A DNA stretch of 64,000 nucleotides from Vanilla planifolia (lineage: Eukaryota > Streptophyta > Magnoliopsida > Asparagales > Orchidaceae), in the NCBI GenBank assembly GCA_023846275.1, contig CM043871.1, positions 31,898,569-31,962,568 on the forward strand. The letters run 5' to 3'. Positions 23,790 through 35,744 of the stretch are shown here, piece after piece; position 1 is the first letter of the stretch, and every line of letters begins with the position of its first letter. A program made the position numbers and the translations under genes. The notes beneath the pieces were generated by a model. The model saw nothing but the letters and a program-made list of their open reading frames with translations, was not told the DNA's origin and made no database searches.

Positions 23790-25150
23790 GATGACTTCTT
23801 CTTCTTCTTCTTGACAAGATGATGCAAAGCTTTGAAGTTTCATTCATTGCAATGCCACAATTTTGTCGTCAAAATTTGAAGATCGTTCTTCGTTGGAAAT
23901 GCCGAGTAAGATCTTCGAAGAATGTTACTTATGTTGATTGCTTATCTTTTCTAATAAGTTAGCATGTTTTGAGCATACAAATGTTTTGTTGTTTTTGGTG
24001 TTGTTTAAGGATTTATTGCATTAAATTATGATTACTAAGACACAAACAAAAATAAAATACGTTAAAAATTAAAAGATGTTTGTTGGTTGAACTTATTTAA
24101 GACAACTTTGAAGGTTTTTAGTCGTAATGAGTTCTTGTTGTTGTCGAAGAGATGTAATCCTAAGAGGTTATTGAACTTTTTTATTGATATTATTTTTTCA
24201 TATGCTATGAATCATATTGTCAAAATTCAAAATCATCTCTTAGATAAAAATCCTTATTGAGATCCATAAAGGATGATAGTTTTGTTGAAGCACTATTAGT
24301 TTCTATGTATGTCGAGCACTTTTGTTTTCATGAATTACCAACTTTTAACATTGCAAACAAAGCCTTAGCATCGTTAAGGATATAATGCATTGAAATATGA
24401 TTAATTAGAAATAAATAATAAAATAAAATCTATCATAAATTAAAGAACTTCTATTTAAGAATCTTCAAAAATTTTTCACTATGATGATGATGATAACAAA
24501 TTCTTCTTGTTATTAACAAGATGGCATATTATTTTGATTATTGATAATAAATTTTGTTTTACAAATATTCTTTTTTTTATCCTCCATTATCCAAGTTGTT
24601 TTGTTGCCAAAATTTGAAGACAATTCCTTAACACGATGTTAATATGACTTGAAGAATATTATTCTCATAGAAGCATTAATGGGTTTTATGTACTTTAAGC
24701 ATTTTCTATTTGTGATAAATTTTGAAGTTTTAAGCACAAACAAAGTATTTTAATGTTGGTTAAGGATTCAAGTATGATTAATTAGATTGAAATAATAAAG
24801 TATGTGGCAAATTAAAAGATTTTTTTAGTTATATTTGTTTAGGACTTCCTCAAAGTTTTTTTTTGCTTTGATAATGTGGTGCTAAATTATTATTGTTTCT
24901 AACAAGAAGCTCTAATTATTTTTGATAAATTTTGATTCCACAAATGTTTTGCCTTTTTAAACCACCACGAGCTACATTGCCAAAATTTTAATGCACACCC
25001 TCAATGTCAATGCTTAGTTAGATGTTATAAAGAATATTATTGTCGTTGAAGTATTATTAGCTTATATGTATTCTCGAACACTTTCCTTCTCAAATTACTT
25101 TCAAAGTTTTAATCTTGCAAATGTATGTTTTTGTGTTGGCTTGACATATG
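23790..25150. repeat. four diverged ~350-390-bp tandem repeat units
   Basis: A shared landmark, (G/A)T(T/C)G(C/T)CAAAATTTGAAGA, occurs at about 23867, 24217, 24603 and 24973, giving spacings of about 350, 386 and 370 bp. Around it each unit keeps the same order: GAAGAATATTATT, GAAGCATTATTAG, a TATGTA..CGAGCAC block, TTGCAAACAAA, then TTAAGGAT..AATATGATTAATTAGA, and AACAAGATG. Divergence between units is high, so the array is old. No coding capacity was seen. It may be a small satellite-like array. The similarity was judged by eye. Confidence 0.7.
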
Positions 25151-26730
25151 TAATTGTTATTATTGGATAATAAATTAATTAGCAAATATATTTGTCTTGA
25201 AAAATAATATCGTCAATTTAATGTAACATGAATATAAAAATAAGTTTGTACTTATGCAATGGTCATTATTTCAACTCAAGTAAAGAATGGAGGTAAAGGA
25301 ATGGTAAGAGGATCGATAAATGAAAGATAATTTTAGAGTTTTGAATCTAGGTTTAGATCGTGAAAATCAAACTTAAGGCAAACAAACTAAACTAGCAAAC
25401 AAGCAAGAGGGGAAAAGACCAAGGAAGCAATAAACTTGTATTAAGGATAATGCTAAGTTATGCTTAAAAAATAATTTGATATAGTTTCAAATTGCCAGAT
25501 AAATGATACTTCTAAATAAATTTTTTTAAAGACTGTTAATAGACAAAGATTGCAAATTATGGATTTTAAAAGGCACATTTCAATATGTTCAAGATTTAAA
25601 AAAAATAAGTTAAATCAATTCAATTTGGATTTTTTTGTCACACCTAAAATATTCTATTTTTACTTAATTTTTATTTACATATATGTTCTTGTATAGCTTA
25701 AGATACAAAAAAGTTATTGAAAGCCATAAAGATTTATGTATATAATTTCATTTCATTTAATGTCACTTGGTTATGATTTTACCAGAAGGTAAATGTTTGT
25801 TTCTATTTTGACATTCAATGCAACTTATGAAAATTTATATTTATGCTCAAAATTAGTAAATTCTCTTAGACATAAAAAATTAAAATCAATAGAATAAACT
25901 TTTATTTTGAAAATTTGCCTCAAATGTATCATCTATTTAGTATTATTCTAATGATATCCAACAATAAAAACAAATTAAAGACAAATCAAGAAATTAACAA
26001 ACTTGTTACGAAAAAAATCATCAAAATTAGATCTAACTATTTAAAAAAATATTTACATGTGCTAATCTAAGTGTTCATTCTTGAAGCAACAATAATTAAT
26101 GTGTACAAATAAGAGGTGCGCTATAGCACATCTTATTGAAAAGTCGTATATATTATTAATAAATACTTTGCGAAATAATTTCAATAAAAAAGTAGAAGTG
26201 AATGTTTTAATATTATTCATGAGATTAAAGTTATCTTTTACTTTTATTAATGTTTTTTTAATCATATTTTGAATTGAGCTTTTTAAAAAAAGATAGCATT
26301 TAAAAGCATACTAATATTTGTCTTAATCATGTTTCTCATATTTAAAAATAATATGCTATAATTAAAATGCATGTGTAATTAATATAAGGGATATTATATA
26401 TATATATAAATATGTGTATATCATATTTATGATAATATAATATAGTCCTATGAACGAATATATATTAATATTTTTATTGTGTACTAAGTATCATGCATGG
26501 ATTATTTTTTTACATCAATGGCGTGCTTAAGTTACATGATAAATTAATATGCACGTTAATACTAATTAGATGTAATTATAAGCACATAAGTTAAAATGCA
26601 TGTTAATACAAGTTATATTTTATTCAGTTTGATAGATAAAATAAAAATATGAGAAACATACAAACAAATCAGATTATAATTAATAAATTTTATTTAATTA
26701 ATTTAAAGCCATGTACGAGGATTTAAGCAT
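25151..26730. other. AT-rich upstream region of the transporter gene
   Basis: No supported gene or clear repeat. Includes short (TA)n text near 26395. The last few hundred bases presumably contain promoter elements of the downstream transporter gene, but no TATA box could be picked with confidence. Confidence 0.4.
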
Positions 26731-26732
26731 AC

Positions 26733-26813
26733 GTACACACACCCGCACGCACACGCACACGCACACGCACACGCACACTCTCTCTATATCTCTCTCTCTC
26801 TCTCTCTCTTTCT
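26733..26813. repeat. compound (CACACG)n / (CT)n microsatellite
   Basis: A run of CACACG/CACGCA units is followed directly by CTCTCT repeats, ending about 190 bp before the transporter ATG. Pyrimidine CT tracts are common at plant promoters and leaders (Y-patches), so it may lie at the transcription start or in the 5' leader. Its length is likely to vary between individuals. Confidence 0.85.
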
Positions 26814-26861
26814 CCTTCGCAGCTCCAAATCTCGCATTGTAGCTACCGTCGTTCCATCATT

Positions 26862-26983
26862 ATGGGATAAATCTAAGTTGAAGAAAGAGGATGTGAGAGT
26901 AGAGCTTCTTGCTTCTCTTCACCGATTTTGTTGGGGGGAATATGTTCGGATTCAAGTTCGTAAGATCACAAACAACGCTCTGA
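26862..26983 (+). promoter_or_regulatory. three short upstream ORFs in the probable leader of the transporter gene
   Basis: Between the CT tract and the main ATG at 27005 there are three upstream ATGs, all closed before the main start. They are ATG-GGA-TAA at 26862-26870, a minimal start-stop ATG-TGA at 26891-26896, and a 13-codon uORF at 26942-26983 ending 21 nt before the main ATG. If transcription starts in or upstream of the CT tract, all three would be in the mRNA and could lower or regulate translation. The leader itself is inferred, not shown. Confidence 0.45.
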
Positions 26984-27004
26984 CAAATCTCGTTTCGGAA
27001 CGCA

Positions 27005-30000
27005 ATGAGCGTGCTTGGTTCTCTTCTAGGGAAGAATGCGAAGAAGTTCATCAAAAGGAAAGACAGCGATGCCGGCGAGGAAGGTGTTAAATCGATGCCT
27101 ACATCGCTTTTTCTACTCTTTCTGAGATTAACTTTTGCTTCATCGTTTTCGATTAGTATTCTTTCTGGCGTCCTGATGATAAATTGTTGTTGCTTTATTC
27201 TGTTCTGCTTAATTAATTAATTTACTTTTGCTGTCGCTGTCATTGTACTTCTTATTGGATGCGAACGAGCGTTACTTGGTTATTTATGGAATCTATTGGC
27301 TAATTTGATTCATATCCTGCCATTATTCATTGTTAATGCTGTTTCTTCCAGCAGCTTTGTTTGGGACATTCTGTAGTGATGGGTCATTGTAAACAGCTTC
27401 CGTTGATTATGTCTGATTTGTGCTTGGCATTTTCTTGCGACATATCGACAGGGTTTCCATCACTACTGTTTTTTTTATGAACTGGAATTGTTTTAGTAAA
27501 TTGATGATAAAACTGCGCTGATAGACGAAGGTATCTTTGCCTGCTTTCACCTTTTTAGCGTTCGTTCTCCTCATGTTGGAAACAAACTTATATTGTGGGA
27601 TTCAATCAGTCTTTTGCTAAGGGGTTTTCACAGGGTTCGGTTTAAAAGTTTCAATAGCAAGCGAGTATGGTTAAACACGCTATCTTCCACTATGGTATAT
27701 CAACTATAGTTTGTAGTGTGTTTGCCAAGTTATTTAGGGAATCCCATATTGTCTTGAATCGTTGATGCATGTAATGATCAGAAATTTCTATTACATCAAA
27801 GATGCAACTTCATGTGGATGATGTGGATTGCATCCCATTAGTCCTGTAGAAAGATCTTGTTGGGGCTTTGCCTGATGACAACATGCCAATGTTTAATTCA
27901 AGTGATGGGAAAATGAGAGAATCGAAAGAAAGTTTAGAGCATGGTATCAGCATCCAGGGTCCCATTCCCATGTATGATAAGTTTATCGTTATTTACAGGC
28001 AAACTCCATGCGAGAGTTAGGTCCTAGTTTCAATGAGATAGACTTACGTAGTAATTATTTGAATGTTGTTATAAGCCATTAATTTAATGATATCAACCTC
28101 ATATTTTGTCTACTTATAGGTTTTTCTTAACATAAGAGTTAGTTTAGACCATGTTTGTTTGGGATATCAAATCTTTCTGTTCTACCCTTCTAACATTGCA
28201 TGATGCTTGGTCCTGTTAATTGTTTGCATTCTCATCTCAGTGAACTCGTATGTGGTATCCTCCAGTTAAATATTTGGAAAGTATTTTTTATCTTTTTGGT
28301 AATACAATTGTTACATCTCTATTTTACTCTTACCTATATAATTCAATAATTGATTTTGTATTCATATGTTGACTTTATTTTTAGCATTGCATTTAGATTA
28401 CAATTTATCAAATATTTGCATTCGCACTTTCCCATCTCATAAAAGGTTGTGAGGTTGGTCACAACCTAGTGGATTGTGACGACTTGGGTTAAATATCAAT
28501 ATGAACTATGAGTTTTCACTACTAATCAACTACTAACAAAGTCTTGATTAGTGTAAAACAGTTTTTAATAAGTTCAATCATGTGGATCACAATGAAAATA
28601 ACCTATAGAATTTTTGTCGAACATAAGTACCTACGAGTGATTTACAGCATAGCAAAATATTTGTTTTTAACAATAAAGATCAACCACTAACCTTTTTGTT
28701 TGCATAATTTCTGTCACACAAATACATCGAAGTTCTCAAAGATTTACCTGTAGCTGCTTGGCAGGTCGTGCACTTGAAGAGCTGCGCAGCTCTCTGTATA
28801 GTGATTTCCAAACTTCAGAAGGAGCCAAAAGGCAACAACAAAGATACTGTGGTCCTTTTGTGGCAATGTCTTTTAATTTCATTGTCTCTGTAGGGATAAT
28901 CATGGCAAATAAATTGGTAAGCAATGCCTTTTTGAGTACTTTTTTGTATAAGAAGAACTACGCAGCTCTCTGTATAGTGATTTCCAAACTTCAGAAGGAG
29001 CCAGAAGGCAACAAGAAAGATATTGTGGTCCTTTTGTGGCAAAGTCTTTTAATTTCATTGTCTCTATAGGGATAATCATGGCAAATAAAGTGGTAAGCAA
29101 TGCCTTTTTGAGTACTTTTTGTATTAGAAATCAACCCATATTATTTTGCTTTTTGTTCAGTTCATATGACCTTTTTTTTGGATCAACATGTGCTTTATAG
29201 ACTTTGTGATAGATGCATCGGAAATTATGATCATGACTGATTTACTTGGAAGCTAAATTTATGTGAAACTTCATGCTTCCTCAGCAACAAAACAATGGAA
29301 AATTTCTTCCTCATGTCCTAAAACAGAATCATGAGATTTGATGGTCAGATTGCATTATACAGATAGTTGACGTGTAAACCACAGTGGTCCCAAAAGTGCT
29401 TGGCATCACATATGACAAACCGTTTTAATATTCTTAAAAATTAACAAGGGGAAATATGGTTTCAACTTTACTGCTTCCAATCAGATCACGTGGAAGTCAG
29501 CCTCTCCTTCATGTTTTTTAAATGTGTTTTATAGGTGATGGGCAAGGTTGGTTTCAACTTCCCAGTTGCACTATCTTTGATCCACTACGTAACCGCATGG
29601 CTTTTAATGGCACTCTTTAAGATGTTCTCGTTGCTTCCGGCGTCCCCTCCATCAAGATCCACACCTTTTTCTTCTATATTTTTCCTGGGTGCTGTTATGT
29701 CATTTTCAACAGGACTTGCTAATGCCAGCTTGAAACACAACAGGTAAGGAAGATAAATGTAAGCGATTCCAAGTCTAAACCTCTCCATGCATTTTACAAA
29801 TTACTAATTGGTCACTTAGATCAGTGGTTATATGCTGAAGTTCTTAGCACATGTTTATTTCAAAGGGCTACTTTTTGTTCACTTTGCTTGACAAGGGACC
29901 TATTTCGTAGTGTTGGATTTTATCAAATGGCAAAGATATCTGTCACACCAACCATAGCTTTCGTAGAATACATTGTCTTCCGAAAAAAGATAACCCTCGA

Positions 30001-33000
30001 AAAGGTTGGTAAGGGTTTTACATTTCTTTTTTTATTTTTTTTAAATTTGTTTGTTGTAGAATATTTTCCATGGAAACCATTGCCCTTCTTTATCATTGTC
30101 TATGAAGTGGAAATATGAGTTGTTAAGCTGCTATCAGATGCTTACCCAAAAAAGGCATTGACGTTTCACATTGCCAATGCAGGCTATTGCACTTACCGTG
30201 GTATCCATAGGCGTAGGTGTTGCAACTGTTTCAGATCTTGAATTCAACTTGTTTGGAGCTTGCATAGCATTGGCATGGATCTTACCAAGTGCTGCAAATA
30301 AAATACTATGGTCTAATCTGCAACAAACTGGCAATTGGACTGCTCTTGGGTGAGTTGCTTTTGTGACTATTTGAAGCTTAAGCATTACTATAATGCACAT
30401 CTAAACTATGTAAAATGATCAGGTTGATGTGGAAAATTACTCCAATAACGATCTTCTTCTTCATGACATTGATGCCTTTACTAGATCCTCCTGGATTTTT
30501 ATCTTTCAACTGGAATTTCAACAACTCGATCACTGTCTTCATTTCAGCTCTGTTTGGATTCCTTCTTCAATGGTCTGGGGCCCTTGCTCTTGGGTAAGAA
30601 TGGAATAACGCATGTTGCAAGAATTTTCCAAATCATAATTTTATTTTTCTGAATTGAAAATTCAACTCTATTTCCAGCATCTTTGATTTTGTCAATGAAT
30701 TTAAAACACCTTTGATAGACAAATGCCATTGATTTCTAATAAAGAAGGTTGTAGAAATGTGGGGCAAATTTGTTGTGACCTTGCCAACATTGCTTTTGAT
30801 TTGGCAACCATTCATTATTCTCTTAAACATCGATGGAATTACCTTTGAATATTTTGTTTTCCGTCCAGTAAAATTGAACTTTACTCAAAATCAGAAGGGA
30901 GTTCAACATTTTCATTTAGTTTACTAAGTTTTTTCATTTAAAATGTTAGTGTCTGGTGTTAGGGTTCTTAACTAATTCACTTATAATAATGGTATAATGT
31001 CTAGAAAAATTTCCTACGGCATCCAATTGTTCTGTTGCTATAATTTATTCATATATGAGTGATGAATTTGTCCCGATCAAAAGAATCATAGTTTGTGTCC
31101 TTCAAACAGCCAGCTTGCAAAACTACTTCGGAGGAAATTATGTTTATGTTCTTCTCCTTAATTTAATAATGAATCCCTGCTAAATTAAGCTGTAACTAAC
31201 CTTTCCACACTGAATTGGTAGTCTAGCTTTTGGGACTGACTTGACTTTCTCATCGGAACTTGCTAACAAACTTGCTAAAGTTTTTCTTTACAAATTGCAA
31301 CATTTGAATGGTAGAATCTCCAGTAGAGTCGAAGATAATCACTTAATGTTAGTTTGTTCAATTTGCCTAGGTCTTGTGCTTGGATGATCTGTTGATTTTA
31401 TGGTGTGGGTTTTACATAGATAAGAATTTCTCTCCTAAAACAACAAAATCAACAAGTCTTAATCTTATTAAATGGGTTTGCCTATATTAATCTTATGTCA
31501 CTATTATGTTTCATTTAGTAATTGTTTTTTATCTTTTAACAAACATTTCAAAGTTCTTTTTAATCATCACTCATATATTTTAGTCTTCTTTTGTTACTGT
31601 GATCATAGAGTTGGTGTTGGATCCCAAATCACACAAATACCAACTTTGAGGTCAAGCAAGAAACCAAGTAGTTAAAAAAATTCGTGGTAGGACAACACCA
31701 AAACAAGGTCTTATTAAGCTATAATGTCCAAAGTACAATGACAGAAAAAAAAAGAACTAAATTGTATCGAACCAAGTTAACATTTATTTTAATCCCTAGA
31801 AAACACGAGAAGTCATAATTTTTAAAATGGATGTTAAAAACTTCTGAATCAACTTGATAATGCCAAGCCTATCATTTGATATTCCACAACTCAAATGAGG
31901 ATTACTTTGAGAACATGCAGATTATATGTGGGATAAATGAAATATATATACATGTGTGCAAAACCTGACAAATTGCAAATCTACTTAAGTTACTGCCTCA
32001 TGGTGCTCAAAAAACCCACTTGAGCACCTGATATGGTTCATTCACATCCAAATGACCACAATGCATACAAAATATATTGTAAAACAACCAAACATCTAGT
32101 GCATAAGAAGCTCCTGCTGCATCACCCTAAACATTCTCTGTTCCAAGTCTACCAATTGTCTATAGTTTGCTGTTTAAATTAGAGGTAAAAATCAGCATTC
32201 TTTGTGGTTTCGATTATAGAACATTTGTTTAAACTATCTGAATTTCTTCCCATCCCTTTACCAAAAGTGATAGCCCCTTAAGTTGATATGCCATGACTTT
32301 TTTTTTTTTGCTTTTGCAGGTTTTAAGTGAATGCGATGTCTGTACTAACACAATAATTGTAATTTTATATTGTATTTCTGGAAAGTTATCTATTACAAAA
32401 AATCATGAGCACAATGAAGCAAAACTGAAATGGCAACAAAATGTAATATCTATATGTTCCCACTACATTAACGTCCTTACCACTGACGCTTTGAAGAAAA
32501 TTGAAGTTGTGCACAGACAGAAGATAGACAATAGAAATATGAACAGTGGAATATGATGAAAAATATAGAGGTAAAGGAGTTTTGAAATAGGATTTTGACC
32601 TTATCTAAAGTCAGTACAAACCAGTGCACTTTCTTAAGCACAAACTGTAGCCTGTGTTCCTCAGTAACGAGTTGATTTTCAAAAATTCATGAAATGAATC
32701 AAAATTTTCGTCTAGGAATAGGAAATTTAGTTTTGTTCACTCTTGAGTGTATTATTTAGACTTACAATAGAGGTCTATTTATAGACAGCTTTGATAGCCA
32801 AACAACCAATTAAGTTTGTCAAGAAAATCTAACCAAAAAATTTCTGTAATAGTATCAACTTTGAAACAAAGAATCAAGCAAAATAGCAGCTTTCAGACCT
32901 AAAAGAAAATTTATACTAAAAAATAAATGATAAATTTTCAAACTAAAATTAGATGGAATGCATGAGATTAGTTAAAACTTAAAAAGTTCATCTCTATGAA

Positions 33001-35710
33001 TTTATAACTCATTAAGATTACATGATCTTTGCATGAATTTGTATGGCTTTTGGACATGCCATATGATTGGGGATGGCATCAAAGATGGTTTCAAATCTCT
33101 TGATGTGGTCAACTGTGCTTGGGTTATAATTCTAGGGCCGGCTTTATCTTACAAAGTCACAAAAGTTTCAATCATTATGGATATAGCTCAAAATTTTTTG
33201 AACAGTTCCACAGTTCATTAAATTTTACATTATTCTACTCTTCATCCTGCATAGAGGAAGACATCTGCTGGCTAAATGATACAATACATTTTCATTATGT
33301 GCATGTGATTGTTATGTATGGCAGACCATAGATTTATCTTAGTTGTCAGGGAAGAATTGGACAAGTGAAACAGGTTAGGTGGAATGAAAGCTATGGGCTA
33401 TATGTCCTGCATCATGCAGCAGTCCCTTCAGTTTTTTTAGATGTGAATATATACAACTAAATATATAGCATCCAAAGTTTTAATATTACCTGCATACCAT
33501 CAAAAACAAAAACTCAGCATCCGTCACAGTTGTTGATGTTAAAGTTATATTTTAAAATCTGTTGAGCGTAGGACTTAGACTTCTGACATACACTCGATGT
33601 TAAAGAACTATAAGAGAGAGAGAGAGAGAGTGTAACAGTCCTAGTTTTCTCTTATTTGTATTTTTATATTTTTAGAAAGAGCTCTGTGAGACGAATCCAA
33701 CGATGTTTAATTTGTAATTTTCGGAGCTCTAATGAATAAATTATGAATTTTTGAAGATTTGGGATAAATTTGTAACGTAGAGGATAGATCTGTAAATTTT
33801 AAATGTCGGCTTAGTTCAAATCTGATTGGCGGAGGATATATTTGCAAATATAAAATTTATAGGGGGTTTTATGCAAAAGAGCTGTTTTACGAGACACCTG
33901 GCCGTTGCTTCGGGAGAGTTTGACACATATCTGCAGCAGCGTTTATATAATCCGGTGAATTACGTTTACGAAAATTCGACTGCATGCAGCTGCAAGGAGA
34001 GATTCCGGAGTGCGAGGTTCGGCAACAAACGTTACTGCGGCGAGAGTTTTCTTAAGGAAGAGATTCCGACAGCAGCCACCGTCCTCTTCGAGGAATTTCG
34101 GCACGCGACGGTGAAAGTCGGCGAGGGTTCCATAAGGTAAGGAAAACGCGAATTTCTTTGTCGTCATTGTTTAAGGGTTTTTTTTCGGTAAGCGACGGAG
34201 ATCGAGAGGGGTTGATTTGGCCGACGGGAGACGCCGGAGGTCTCGAATTTCGCCGGCGAAAGGTTTCGGTTTCGCCGAACGCGAGAGAGAGAGAGGGGGC
34301 GGCGTGAACCGGTCCAGGCTTTGGACCGGGTTACGCTGAACCGGATGCCGAGCACGCCCGGTCCAGCGCCGAGCGGGCGGTCCAGCGACGGCGTAAGAAT
34401 TTGGGAATTTAGAAAGCTGTTTGGAAAAGCTTTTAGAAAGCTTTTCTGCGCGCGCGGTATAGCGGGCGGTCCAGCGCAGACCGTGGCTGGTCCAGCGTCT
34501 TTTGGGATTATTTTGGGGTGTGTTTGGGAAAGCTTTTAGAAAGCAATTTTTGACTAATAAGCATATTTAAATTAATTATTTGTGTATTTTACGGGCTTGT
34601 AGGACATCAAGAAGAAGCAGAAGTGAGTAAGACAGTTGGTACAACAAATTCAGGTAGAATAATTTCCTAACCCTGTGATGTAGCACGATATTATGTGTTT
34701 TTACATGCTTTTCTTACTGTTATAAAATGTTTGGTTGTTCTATATGTTGATGTTTCTGTCATTTTGCATGACAACTAAAAAGGAAAGAAATAATATGGTA
34801 CAATATGCTAAAGAAAGAGACGAAACAATATGGCATGAAACGTCTTTTGATATGACATGGATTGATGTTTGGAAAAATGACAAATAAAACAATGGATTCC
34901 CAGAGAACATTATCCTCACCACTAGGCCCAGCATGTGTTGCAGGGTATCGATCTTCGGATCAGATATCTGCCTAGTGTTTATACCAGGCCCAGCGTGTGT
35001 CGCAGGGTATCGATCTTCGGATCAGATATCTGTCTGGTAGTATATGCTATGACTCCATGATGATTTACACCAGGCCCAGCATGTGTTGCAGGGTATGGTA
35101 CCATACCTGCCTGGTGGCACTAGGCCCAGCATGTGTTGCAGGGTATCGATCTTCGGATCAGATATCTGCCTAGTGTTATGTGTTTGGTTGGATGCCGGCT
35201 GGAGGTCATTTATTGATGATGTTTGGATCCAGAGGATAATGGTTCAAAGGGAATTGGGCCCGGTAATAATACACATATAAAGAACTGGCATTTCTTTATG
35301 GTTTTCATTTGGCATTACCTTATATGTATGTATGACATTCATCTTTACTGTTAATGGTATTTGTTATGCCTTTTATTTTCTTGGTTAATTATGTGAATTT
35401 ATCTACTGAGATTTATAAAATCTCATTTAGTGCTTACATCACAGGCCATGGAACCACTATACTGAGAGATGAGAATGGTGCTGCTACAGAAGAGCCATTG
35501 TCAAGAGATGTGTGAGAGTAAAAAAAAAAAGTTTTAGTGTGATTAAATGTTTTGAAAACATGCCTATATCTATTTTAGATTTTGGAGTTGGTGTTTGCCT
35601 TACCGTCGAGTCCCTACCTTTGGTTTGGTTATTTGTCCTCACTTGATGTAACAGCTAAGTAAATTTATGATAATATTGTTATATAATGGTACGTGGTTAG
35701 GTGGGGGCTT

Positions 35711-35744
<34 letters not shown>

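Noticed and set aside
27005-27220. 71-codon frame as a separate small protein
   Set aside because: Its first 26 codons are transporter exon 1; the remainder is intron 1 read through a clear GT donor.
33826-34140. 104-codon open frame in the GC-rich part of the solo LTR
   Set aside because: Lies wholly inside the LTR, has no recognised motif and is best explained by GC-rich non-coding LTR sequence.
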